From DATBSK01 sp964501785 (lineage in GTDB: Bacteria > Actinomycetota > Acidimicrobiia > IMCC26256 > PALSA-555), in NCBI GenBank assembly GCA_964501785.1, contig CAZCUD010000010.1, positions 74,140 to 138,139 on the forward strand: a stretch of 64,000 nucleotides of DNA. The letters run 5' to 3'. Of the stretch, positions 57,785 through 64,000 are shown one piece after another (position 1 is the first letter of the stretch; each line of letters begins with the position of its first letter). The notes under the pieces were generated by a model that worked only from the letters and a program-made list of their open reading frames with translations, was not told the DNA's origin and searched no databases. Position numbers and translations under genes: made by a program.

Positions 57785-58816
57785 ATGCCTCGCTGCCGAC
57801 TCGCTCACCGCAGGCTTGCCGTTGCGACGGTCCTCGGCCTGGTCATCGCCGTGTCCACCGGCTCAGCGTTGGCCGCGCCGGCAGACGATCTCCAGTCGCA
57901 GGCGCAGGAGCTCGAGCAGCAGCTCGCAACGAATGGTGCCGAGGTTGCCGCGCTGGGCGAGCAGCTGAACGCGGCCCAGCTCCAGGTCGACGACGCGCAG
58001 GCCCGGATCACCAAGTCCAAGGCGCGCATCGCTGAGACTAAGACCGAGATCGTCCGCCTCGAGGACCTCGTGGACCTGCGTGCTGTCGCGATCTATCAGA
58101 GCGCGGGACTCGCCTCCGGACTCGACCTCCTCGACAGCGGGAACGTCGCTGAAGCGAACGTGCGGCTCAAGTACAACGAGGTGGCGAGCCGCCGTGACAA
58201 CCAGCTCCTCAGCGATTTGGCGGCCGCGAAGAAGGACCTGCGTGTCGAGCAATCACAAGCAGAACAGGCCCAGGCCCAAGCCGCGGCCGAACGCGACCGG
58301 CTTGCGCAGGCCAAGGCGGAAGCCGATGCGGCCGCCGCAGAACAGCAGCGCCTGCTCGACCAGGTCAAGGGCGAGCTCGCGGAGCTCGTTCGTCAGGAAC
58401 AGGAGCGCCGCGCCGCAAGCGCCGCCCCGGCAGGCGGGCGGAGCACTTGGGACGGGCCCACCCCGAGCCCGAGTGGCGGCGCAGGAGCTGCGGTCGCGTT
58501 CGCTCAGGCCCAGCTCGGCAAGCCCTACGAGTACGCGGCATCGGGACCCGACACGTACGACTGCTCCGGGCTCACGATGCGAGCCTGGCAGGCGGGCGGA
58601 CTCTCGCTCCCGCATTACTCAGGCGCGCAGGCTGCGATGTTCCCGCGGGTTCCGCTCGATCAGCTCGCTCCGGGTGATCTGATCACGACCAGCAGCTGGC
58701 CGGCCCACATCGGCATCTGGGTTGGCGGTGGCTACATCCATGCCACGCACACCGGCGACGTCATCCGCTTCGTCGGCGGAAGCGGCTCGGTCGTCGACGC
58801 GGTGCGTCCCGGCTGA
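57785..58816 (+). CDS. NlpC/P60 peptidoglycan hydrolase with coiled-coil N-terminus, copy 2
   Basis: 343 residues from ATG 57785. Signal peptide (LAVATVLGLVIAVSTGSALA), coiled coil (DDLQSQAQELEQQLATNGAE onward) and NlpC/P60 domain (DTYDCSGLTMRAWQAGGLSL, PAHIGIWVGGGYIHATHTGD). It is nearly identical to the 45506 gene over the catalytic domain, and close in the coiled coil (EKIASNGTEIAALGEQLNAA against ELEQQLATNGAEVAALGEQL). The two copies lie in adjacent integrated elements, both with the dyad upstream. Confidence 0.92.
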   Translation: MPRCRLAHRRLAVATVLGLVIAVSTGSALAAPADDLQSQAQELEQQLATNGAEVAALGEQLNAAQLQVDDAQARITKSKARIAETKTEIVRLEDLVDLRAVAIYQSAGLASGLDLLDSGNVAEANVRLKYNEVASRRDNQLLSDLAAAKKDLRVEQSQAEQAQAQAAAERDRLAQAKAEADAAAAEQQRLLDQVKGELAELVRQEQERRAASAAPAGGRSTWDGPTPSPSGGAGAAVAFAQAQLGKPYEYAASGPDTYDCSGLTMRAWQAGGLSLPHYSGAQAAMFPRVPLDQLAPGDLITTSSWPAHIGIWVGGGYIHATHTGDVIRFVGGSGSVVDAVRPG

Positions 58817-59015
58817 TCCGACAGCCGATCGGCTATCGCCACGTTCCGTCACTGCACCGTTGGCAGCTGTGGACGTCGACTCGGCCAACCGTGATGGTGA
58901 CCGTGGGGCGGCCATCCTGCGTGCGGTGTCGTTCGATCGCCAACTGAATGTCGGACGGGCGCGTGACATCTACGGGCTGGCCGCATCCCGGGCATTGGAT
59001 GCTCTGTGGCATGGA

Positions 59016-59036
59016 ACTACTACAGTACGTCGTACA
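59016..59036 (+). promoter_or_regulatory. ACTACGACA-type dyad, site f (M23 peptidase)
   Basis: ACTACTACA-GTA-CGTCGTACA, weaker (6 of 9 on the right half). It lies 18 bp upstream of ATG 59054 and overlaps the earliest in-frame ATG at 59006, which argues for the later start. Confidence 0.55.
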
Positions 59037-59053
59037 TGTGCTTCCGCCAGTTG

Positions 59054-60256
59054 ATGGCTCGCGCCAGCACGCAGGGTCGACAACGCCGGAGATGGCATCT
59101 TGCGGTCGTCCCGCTTGCCGTCGCGTTCTCGCTCGTCGCGCTGCCGGCGGCGTCGAGCGCGCAGTCGTCGGGTGAGAAGAGGGAAGAGCTCCAGCATCAG
59201 ATCGGGGATGCCTCCGTCCAGGAGCTCGAGGCGCTGCAGCAGCTCCAAGGCATCCGAGACGAGAAGGCTGCGATCGACGCGAGGGTCGCGGAGCTCGATC
59301 AACAGATCGGTGCCGCACAGGGTCGCCTCGCCGAGCGCGAGGCGGAGGCTCGTCGTCTCGCTTCCGAGTACGAGGAGGTGCGTCAGCGGGTCGTCATTGC
59401 GCAGACGAAGCTCGACCGAGCGCAAGCGACGCTCGACGACACCGCCGCGCAGATGTATCGCTCTGCTCGCAAGGGATCCCAGTACGAGATGGCGTTGGCC
59501 GCGCCTCCCGCCGCGATGGTGCAGAGCGACGCCTACCTCGACACCGTCTCAGACAAGCGGCGGCGGCTCGTCGAAAGGGTCGAGCGCCTCCGCGACGAGA
59601 TCGAGACCAAGCGGCGGGCCATCGAAGCAGACAAGCACGATGCCGACGCCGCTCGCGCGGCCGCACAAGCGGAACGGGACACGATCGGCACGCTTCGTGC
59701 CGAGATCGAACCCGCTCGAGCCCAAGCTGCGGAGCGACAGGCTGCAGAGGAGCAAGCCCTGGCGTCCATCCAGGCGAGGAAGGCCGAGTTCGAAGGAGAG
59801 CTTGCTGCCCTCCAGGCCGCGTCCGCCTCGGTCTCCCAGGTCCTCGCCGGAGGCTCGCGTGGTACGGCGTCGAACCCGTGCGAGGCGCGTCCGGTCCCGG
59901 GCGAGATCCGCAGCGGCTTCGGCTCTCGCGTCCATCCCATCTACGGGACGACGAGGATGCACAACGGGGTCGACATGGCCGCCGGGATGGGTGAGCCGAT
60001 CCGGGCGTGCCGCGCTGGCACCGTCATCCAAGCGGGGTGGAACGGCGGCTACGGCAACTCGATCGTGGTCGATCACGGTGGTGGGATGGCGACGCTCTAC
60101 GCCCACCAATCATCACTGGCCGCAGGTGTCGGCGCGCAGGTCGGGGTCGGTGAGATCGTCGGCTACGTCGGTTCCACCGGCGCGTCGACGGGACCACATC
60201 TGCACTTCGAGGTCAGGCTCAACGGGGACCCCGTCGATCCCGTGCCGTACCTCTGA
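59054..60256 (+). CDS. M23 (LytM-type) metallopeptidase with coiled-coil N-terminus
   Basis: 400 residues from ATG 59054. A signal peptide (HLAVVPLAVAFSLVALPAAS) precedes a coiled coil (about 45-275, EELQHQIGDASVQELEALQQ onward), then the M23 domain. Zn ligands are in TRMHNGVDMAAG and TGPHLHFEVRLNG; GYGNSIVVDHGGGMATLYAH is also typical. It cleaves peptidoglycan peptide crosslinks, like EnvC/NlpD proteins or their active relatives; here the HxH is intact, so it is likely enzymatic. It follows the NlpC/P60 gene with its own dyad. Confidence 0.9.
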   Translation: MARASTQGRQRRRWHLAVVPLAVAFSLVALPAASSAQSSGEKREELQHQIGDASVQELEALQQLQGIRDEKAAIDARVAELDQQIGAAQGRLAEREAEARRLASEYEEVRQRVVIAQTKLDRAQATLDDTAAQMYRSARKGSQYEMALAAPPAAMVQSDAYLDTVSDKRRRLVERVERLRDEIETKRRAIEADKHDADAARAAAQAERDTIGTLRAEIEPARAQAAERQAAEEQALASIQARKAEFEGELAALQAASASVSQVLAGGSRGTASNPCEARPVPGEIRSGFGSRVHPIYGTTRMHNGVDMAAGMGEPIRACRAGTVIQAGWNGGYGNSIVVDHGGGMATLYAHQSSLAAGVGAQVGVGEIVGYVGSTGASTGPHLHFEVRLNGDPVDPVPYL

Positions 60257-60262
60257 GAAGAG

Positions 60263-60394
60263 CTACACCTCGACCATCGTGTGTCCACAAGCGCACGTAT
60301 ACGTGTCACCGTGTGGGCACGGCCGCTCGATTCGGAGACGACAGTCGCAATCGTCGTTTGTGCACGTCAGCTCGGTGCCGCTGTCGTTCTTCAT
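60263..60394 (-). CDS. mymT: MymT-like copper metallothionein
   Basis: 43 residues from ATG 60394, preceded by GAGGAAGG. The sequence GTELTCTNDDCDCRLRIERP continues CPHGDTYTCACGHTM. The spacing of cysteines and the RIE(R/V)PC phrase match Mycobacterium tuberculosis MymT (as I recall its sequence: LLTCSHEGCGCRVRIEVPC), a Cu(I)-binding metallothionein. It has six cysteines and two histidines. A longer frame exists but has no start support. It follows copZ in the same direction, so copper buffering is the expected role. The gene is short enough to be missed by automated annotation. Confidence 0.85.
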   Translation of the reverse strand: MKNDSGTELTCTNDDCDCRLRIERPCPHGDTYTCACGHTMVEV

Positions 60395-60470
60395 CCTTGA
60401 TGCCTTCCTCTCGAGGAGCCGTTCGAACGTCGGTACCCGATGGCGCGCGTGCCATGCCTTGGGCCGTGAG

Positions 60471-60677
60471 CTAGACGACCAGCTCGTAGCCCGCCTCGGC
60501 GACAGCGGCTCGTACGACATGCTCATCGAGCGGGGATGCACTCGTGATGGTCGCTGAGCCATTGGCAAGCTCGACCTCGGCGCCAGAGCCTCCGTCGAGG
60601 CGCATCAACTCATCTGTCACGGCGCGAACGCAGTGATCGCACGTCATGCCACTCACGTGGTAGGTGGTCGTGACCAT
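60471..60677 (-). CDS. copZ: Heavy-metal-associated (HMA) domain protein, CopZ-like chaperone
   Basis: 68 residues. The HMA fold has VSGMTCDHCVRAVTDELMRL with the MTCxHC metal site at residues 11-15, then VELANGSATITSASPLD and VRAAVAEAGYELVV. It shuttles Cu(I) in the cytoplasm and usually hands it to a P1B ATPase; no such ATPase is in the window. It lies between the methyltransferase and the MymT-like gene, all minus strand. Confidence 0.92.
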   Translation of the reverse strand: MVTTTYHVSGMTCDHCVRAVTDELMRLDGGSGAEVELANGSATITSASPLDEHVVRAAVAEAGYELVV

Positions 60678-60689
60678 GTGTTCGTCCTT

Positions 60690-61292
60690 TCAGGCGACGT
60701 CCGATGCGCGCGTCGTTCGCTTCGCAGCCGCGAAGCGAACGACGAGCCCGCCAAGCGATTCTTCGATCTCGAGCTTGTCGACGTCGAGGGACTCGAGTGC
60801 TGCACGGAGTGCGGCGGGTGTGGCGAGCCGATGCGAGGACCCATCGACGCGATGCACAACACGTGCTGGCAGCGAGTCGACGAGGTCGTACCCGATCAGA
60901 GCTCCCCCCGGACGAAGCACCCGGATGGCCTCTCGAAGGGTCTGCTCCCACTCGATCACGTGGTGCAACATGAGGAAGCTCACCACCGCGTCGAACTGGG
61001 TACCGGCGAATGGCAAGGCGGTCGCGTCGGTGAGCACAACATGGGCGCGGCTTGCGCGGCGGGCAAGTCGCGCCCGCGCCGCAGTAGCCATCGTCGGGTC
61101 GATATCAGTAGCAACCAGACGTAGTTGCTCATGTCGATCGAGCAGGTCGGAAGCCATCGCACCCGATCCGGAGCCAAGCTCGAGGACACGACCATCCAGC
61201 CCTCGACCCTGCACAACCCAGGGAACGACGACGCGCTGCGAGATCCATCGCCACGGCAAGCTTCGGCAGAATGCCTGCTCGACGTGTGACAT
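60690..61292 (-). CDS. Class I SAM-dependent methyltransferase
   Basis: 200 residues from ATG 61292. SAM motifs: GRVLELGSGSGAMASDLLDR, VATDIDPTMATAARARLARR, ALPFAGTQFDAVVSFLMLHH and EAIRVLRPGGALIGYDLVDS. The N-terminus EQAFCRSLPWRWISQRVVVP resembles actinobacterial methyltransferases of unknown substrate. It leads a three-gene minus-strand operon with copZ and the MymT-like gene. Dyad g lies 74 bp upstream. Confidence 0.85.
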   Translation of the reverse strand: MSHVEQAFCRSLPWRWISQRVVVPWVVQGRGLDGRVLELGSGSGAMASDLLDRHEQLRLVATDIDPTMATAARARLARRASRAHVVLTDATALPFAGTQFDAVVSFLMLHHVIEWEQTLREAIRVLRPGGALIGYDLVDSLPARVVHRVDGSSHRLATPAALRAALESLDVDKLEIEESLGGLVVRFAAAKRTTRASDVA

Positions 61293-61365
61293 CACCGGCA
61301 CGGATCCGCCTCCTCGTCCGCCAACCTGCACGCTTCCAACACGAGCGCTGCCTGGAGTGCATACC

Positions 61366-61386
61366 CCGATCACTACGGTTTGTAGT
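61366..61386 (-). promoter_or_regulatory. ACTACGACA-type dyad, site g (methyltransferase-copZ-mymT operon)
   Basis: Minus strand ACTACAAAC-CGT-AGTGATCGG, with an inner ACTAC-N5-GTAGT repeat as in site a. The right half is weak. It lies 74 bp upstream of the methyltransferase start. Confidence 0.55.
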
Positions 61387-61612
61387 AGAAGGTACAGGTT
61401 CCAGCACCATCGCCTGCCGTCGCGGGCAGAGCGCGACACGCTTGAGAACCCACAGGGGTGCGCCACAAGCACGCGGCGCTGGTGCTGGACGCCGGTCAAG
61501 GCGCTCAGGAACCCGAAGGTCTAAAGGTGCCGGTTGCCGTGACCGACACTGGTTGCCCCCCGCACCGCTGACACCACGGACCTGGCTGGATCTGCCAGCA
61601 GCCCGATCCGCC

Positions 61613-61640
61613 GCGTCCCTACCGGACCCCTACCGGTCCC
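61613..61640 (-). repeat. Possible right arm of element 2
   Basis: GCGTCCCTACCGGACCCCTA followed by CCGGTCCC. Its reverse complement contains CCGGTAGGGACGC, close to the CGGTAGGGACGC arm at 51561 in the opposite orientation. The similarity to the 51288 arm (CGTCCCTACC) is partial. Confidence 0.5.
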
Positions 61641-61722
61641 CGAGCGCGGGTGCTTCGTGCCTCGCGTTGTTTGCTCACGTTCGCGCCGCTTGGTTGTCGC
61701 AGGGATAGGAGAAGATGAAGTG

Positions 61723-61752
61723 CCCCCAGGCCGGGTGCGACCGGCCCGGGGG
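61723..61752 (+). terminator. GC-rich hairpin upstream of small gene
   Basis: CCCCCAGGCCGG pairs with CCGGCCCGGGGG (one mismatch) around GTGCGA. There is no T-run. It could be a terminator for upstream transcription or a leader element of the gene at 61784. Confidence 0.45.
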
Positions 61753-61783
61753 CGTGCCAGCACCTGACTAGGAGGTACCGGCG

Positions 61784-62032
61784 ATGGATGACGCTACGCG
61801 TCGTGGTGAAGACGGGTCCGGGGAGCTCGAAGCGGCCCGGGCGGCAGCCCTTGAGATCGTCGACGAGTTGACGCATCTCGTCTTGGGCTTGTTCCACCGG
61901 CGTGGACTGGAGCTGTCGGAGCGGATCACGCTGGCGGGCGGCGATCCGCTCGAGGTGCTCGATCTGTTCGTTGCGACGCTGCGCGTGCTCGCGGAGGGGT
62001 TGGAGGAACCGAACCTGGACTGGGTCAACTGA
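61784..62032 (+). CDS. Small hypothetical protein
   Basis: 82 residues, with GGAGGT 7 bases upstream of the ATG, an excellent ribosome site. It is acidic and Leu/Glu-rich (LEAARAAALEIVDELTHLVL, LSERITLAGGDPLEVLDLFV), with no cysteines or signal. The helical, soluble character and position before an excisionase-like gene suggest a small accessory protein of a mobile element. The same AGGAGGTACCG ribosome-site block recurs before the next gene. Unknown family. Confidence 0.65.
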   Translation: MDDATRRGEDGSGELEAARAAALEIVDELTHLVLGLFHRRGLELSERITLAGGDPLEVLDLFVATLRVLAEGLEEPNLDWVN

Positions 62033-62108
62033 CGCGGGCTCTTGGGTGTGGGGTTCTCGGTGCGGTTGGTGCGTTGGGTGAGCGACCCGATGCATGGAGG
62101 TACCGAGG

Positions 62109-62375
62109 ATGACCACGCTCTCGACACGAACCGAACCCGATGTCGAGCCGGACGGGGACTATCTGGCCGGTGCGATCGAGCGGCTCGCCGAACGCGGCGA
62201 GCGGCTGGTGTTCTCGATTCCGGAGACGGCGCGCATGCTGGGCGTGTCGCGGGCGTTGGCGTACGAGCTGGCCCGGCGCGGCGAGCTGCCGACGATGCAG
62301 TTGGGTCGACGGCGGGTGGTGCCTCGCCCCGCGCTGGTGTCGATGCTGGCGGGCGGGCCGAGGGACGCGGCGTGA
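62109..62375 (+). CDS. Excisionase-like helix-turn-helix protein (HTH_17)
   Basis: 88 residues from ATG 62109, with GGAGGT 7 bases upstream; an earlier ATG at 62094 overlaps that site. The C-terminal half carries LVFSIPETARMLGVSRALAY, ELARRGELPTMQLGRRRVV and PRPALVSML. This is the DNA-binding form seen in excisionases and small MerR-like HTH proteins of actinobacterial mobile elements. It is GTGA-coupled to a secreted-protein gene. Excision control is inferred from the family; no integrase is next to it in this window. Confidence 0.7.
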   Translation: MTTLSTRTEPDVEPDGDYLAGAIERLAERGERLVFSIPETARMLGVSRALAYELARRGELPTMQLGRRRVVPRPALVSMLAGGPRDAA

Positions 62376-62986
62376 TCGCCCGCCGCGCCGTCGGCGCCGC
62401 CGCCGTCGTCATGATCGGAGCCGTGCTGAGTTCCCTGGGGGGCGTGGCCGGGTCGGCGTCGGCGGGGGAGGACTCGCTGCGACCGAAGGTGTGGGTGGGG
62501 CGGGTCTGCGCGCAGGCGCAGCCCGTGGCGGAGCGTCTGGGTCCGGATCTCGCCGAGTTCAAGGATCTCAGCGGCACCCGCCCGGTGACCAAGGCGCAGC
62601 TGGTCGAGGGGGTGCGGCTCTTCGATGCGCTGGTCGGCGGGTTGGCGGATTTCTTGGTCGAGTTGCGCGACGGGGTCGAGGACGCGGGTCTCCCGCGGAT
62701 CCGGGATCGCGAACGCGTCGTCGCCCGCATCGTGTCGGATCTGGACGCGGTGTTGGATGAGCTCGCGGCGGCGCGGGAGGGGTTCGCGACGTTCTTCGAG
62801 ACCGTGGACACCGATCCCGCGGGCGCGGCGGACGCGGCCGCCGACGCGATCGAGACCCATCTCTCCACTGAGGCGTTCGCGGGACTGCTGGCGCCGTGGC
62901 CCCGGCGGCTGGCCGAGGCGATGGCGGCCGCACCGGCATGTGTCGAGGTCAAGCGGCTGCTGGAGGCCGGCACCCCCGCGCTCTGA
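62372..62986 (+). CDS. Secreted hypothetical protein, helical
   Basis: 204 residues from the GTG overlapping the previous stop. The signal peptide (VGAAAVVMIGAVLSSLGGVA, then GSASAGE) is followed by a mainly helical mature protein: VCAQAQPVAERLGPDLAEFK, LFDALVGGLADFLVELRDGV, VSDLDAVLDELAAAREGFAT, with one cysteine near each end (GRVCAQ, APACVE) that may pair. I do not know the family. Its place after an excisionase-like gene and before a two-helix membrane protein suggests a mobile-element surface function. Confidence 0.65.
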   Translation: MIARRAVGAAAVVMIGAVLSSLGGVAGSASAGEDSLRPKVWVGRVCAQAQPVAERLGPDLAEFKDLSGTRPVTKAQLVEGVRLFDALVGGLADFLVELRDGVEDAGLPRIRDRERVVARIVSDLDAVLDELAAAREGFATFFETVDTDPAGAADAAADAIETHLSTEAFAGLLAPWPRRLAEAMAAAPACVEVKRLLEAGTPAL

Positions 62987-63074
62987 CCGACATTCCCTCG
63001 GGTCACGGTTCTTCAGGGGTCGGGTCTGGTGACGTGTGCCTGTCGAACCGAAGTAGCGCCGCGAGGCGCAGCCC

Positions 63075-64000
63075 ATGACCCGCGCCACCACGACCGGCGC
63101 GTTGGCGGGCATATGCGCGGCCGCGTCGGCTGGTATCGCCGGTGCCGAGCTTCTGATCCTCGTCGCCGGCGTACGACGAAGTCCGGGGATGCCCAACGGT
63201 GTCGGTGTGCTGCTCGTGGCCGGGCTCGTGCTCGTCGTGTGCGCGCGGATGTGGCGGCGCCAGGCACGACGTGATGATGGTGGGGATGATGGTTCGCCGG
63301 CGTCGGTCACGGAGTTGCGCGCCGAGCATGGTGATCGGGCCGCATTGGACGCGACCCTGAGCGCGCTGGGTGAGGCATTCGAGGAGGCAGCGTCGACGTC
63401 CGCGGTGCCCCTCGCGGTCCACGTCGGCGACGAGGTCGTCGAGGTCTTCTGGGACCGACCTCCACCGCCCGCCACGGGCGGCTTCCGCGCGGCGTCGACG
63501 GGATGGGTGTGGACCGCGACCGGCAGTCAACTCGCCCGGTACGTCCATGATCCGGCGGAGCCGCAGGAACAGGGGCCGCCGGTGCTGCCGGGTCTGGTGG
63601 CGTTGGGGGCGACGGGACTCGGCGAACTGTTCATCAACCTTGAGGGCTGTCGGCTCGTCAACCTGGTCGGCGACGCCGGCGAGGTCCGCGACGCGCTGGA
63701 ATGTCTCGACGCGTCGTTGGCGCACGCGTCGGGTGACGTGATGATCGTGAGCCGAGACCCGCTGGGGAGCTCAAGCGGGGGAGTCGGGTTGGACGAGGCG
63801 CTGGTCGAGGCGCGCCGACGCCGCGCGACGGCGCGCCGATACCTCGACGAGCGTCACCTGACGTCGCTGTATCACGCACGCGCGACCGAGGCGACGGCGT
63901 GTCCGCCATTGCTCGTGGTCGTCGCCGATCCGAGTGAGTGTGACCCGGAGACCCTGGGTCGCTTGGCTCGGGTCGCGCGCGGGGAGCGCAGCGGCGTCGC
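63075..64000 (+). CDS. Two-helix membrane protein, N-terminal part (runs off window)
   Basis: Starts at ATG 63075 and remains open for 308 codons to the window end. Two transmembrane helices (LAGICAAASAGIAGAELLIL; NGVGVLLVAGLVLVVCARMW) are followed by a cytoplasmic region. That region has VTELRAEHGDRAALDATLSA, VPLAVHVGDEVVEVFWDRPP, LVALGATGLGELFINLEGCR and LLVVVADPSECD. The layout resembles the N-terminal part of actinobacterial LysM/BTAD-type regulators found in integrative elements; the BTAD domain would lie beyond the window. Family assignment is tentative. Confidence 0.6.
   Translation, partial: MTRATTTGALAGICAAASAGIAGAELLILVAGVRRSPGMPNGVGVLLVAGLVLVVCARMWRRQARRDDGGDDGSPASVTELRAEHGDRAALDATLSALGEAFEEAASTSAVPLAVHVGDEVVEVFWDRPPPPATGGFRAASTGWVWTATGSQLARYVHDPAEPQEQGPPVLPGLVALGATGLGELFINLEGCRLVNLVGDAGEVRDALECLDASLAHASGDVMIVSRDPLGSSSGGVGLDEALVEARRRRATARRYLDERHLTSLYHARATEATACPPLLVVVADPSECDPETLGRLARVARGERSGV

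Larger units (their letters stand above)
61387..61783. other. Non-coding DNA with arm repeat and hairpin
   Basis: Contains the inverted arm at 61613-61640 and a GC-rich hairpin at 61723-61752. I see no supported gene. It may be the right end of element 2, though no tRNA remnant like those at 38.76 and 51.39 kb is present. Confidence 0.5.

Noticed and set aside
1..64000. CRISPR array or rRNA operon
   Set aside because: No regular repeat-spacer pattern and no rRNA-like conserved stretches were seen on reading.

Overview
The window is high-GC DNA with dense coding on both strands, frequent ATGA/GTGA overlaps and many GTG starts. The order argS-lysA-hom-thrC, two flavin/F420-type oxidoreductases, a MymT-like metallothionein and RipA-like peptidoglycan hydrolases all point to an actinobacterium. 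An acidimicrobial-type lineage is my best guess, but no rRNA is present to prove it.

Region 1 (1-31.5 kb) looks like chromosomal backbone. The aspartate-family amino-acid genes (argS 3' end, lysA, hom, thrC) are followed by catabolic genes: short-chain dehydrogenases, an aldehyde dehydrogenase, enoyl-CoA hydratases, a dienoyl-CoA-reductase-like SDR, an alcohol dehydrogenase, and Fe/Mn superoxide dismutase. A TetR-controlled block (15.4-21.4 kb) holds three amidohydrolases, a crotonase and an SDR. It carries two copies of the same 17-bp operator. Then come a 3-dehydratase-type aminotransferase homologue, a disulfide reductase, an acyl-CoA synthetase, a solute-binding protein, secreted proteins, an L,D-transpeptidase, and an ECF sigma/anti-sigma pair.

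Region 2 (31.5-36.05 kb) has a LuxR-type response regulator and a REC-PAS-histidine kinase. They flank three exported proteins, the largest with Ig-like repeats.

Region 3 (36.05-64 kb) is accessory DNA. Partial tRNA-Arg 3' halves recur at 36.09, 36.20, 38.76 and 51.39 kb. The last two are the start of a 172-bp direct repeat, about 91% identical, that brackets a 12.6-kb element. This looks like tandem integration at a tRNA gene, with no recognisable integrase left in the window. The first element carries a persulfide/sulfur cassette (ArsR-rhodanese, methyltransferase, persulfide dioxygenase-rhodanese, MFS), a MerR-methyltransferase pair, an NlpC/P60 hydrolase, a TetR gene, an ABC exporter with a YHS domain and a DUF305 protein. 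The second carries a three-gene ABC exporter, Met/His-rich small proteins, a universal stress protein, an N6-methyltransferase-like protein, a second NlpC/P60 hydrolase, an M23 peptidase, and a methyltransferase-CopZ-metallothionein operon.

An imperfect dyad built on ACTACGACA-N3-TGTCGT occurs upstream of eight transcription units in both elements. This suggests one regulator, not encoded here, controlling envelope remodelling and metal (probably copper) defence. After 61.7 kb another accessory segment begins with an excisionase-like HTH protein. One sequence error is evident: an Illumina P7 adapter sequence with a poly-A tail sits inside the TetR gene at 47.03 kb.
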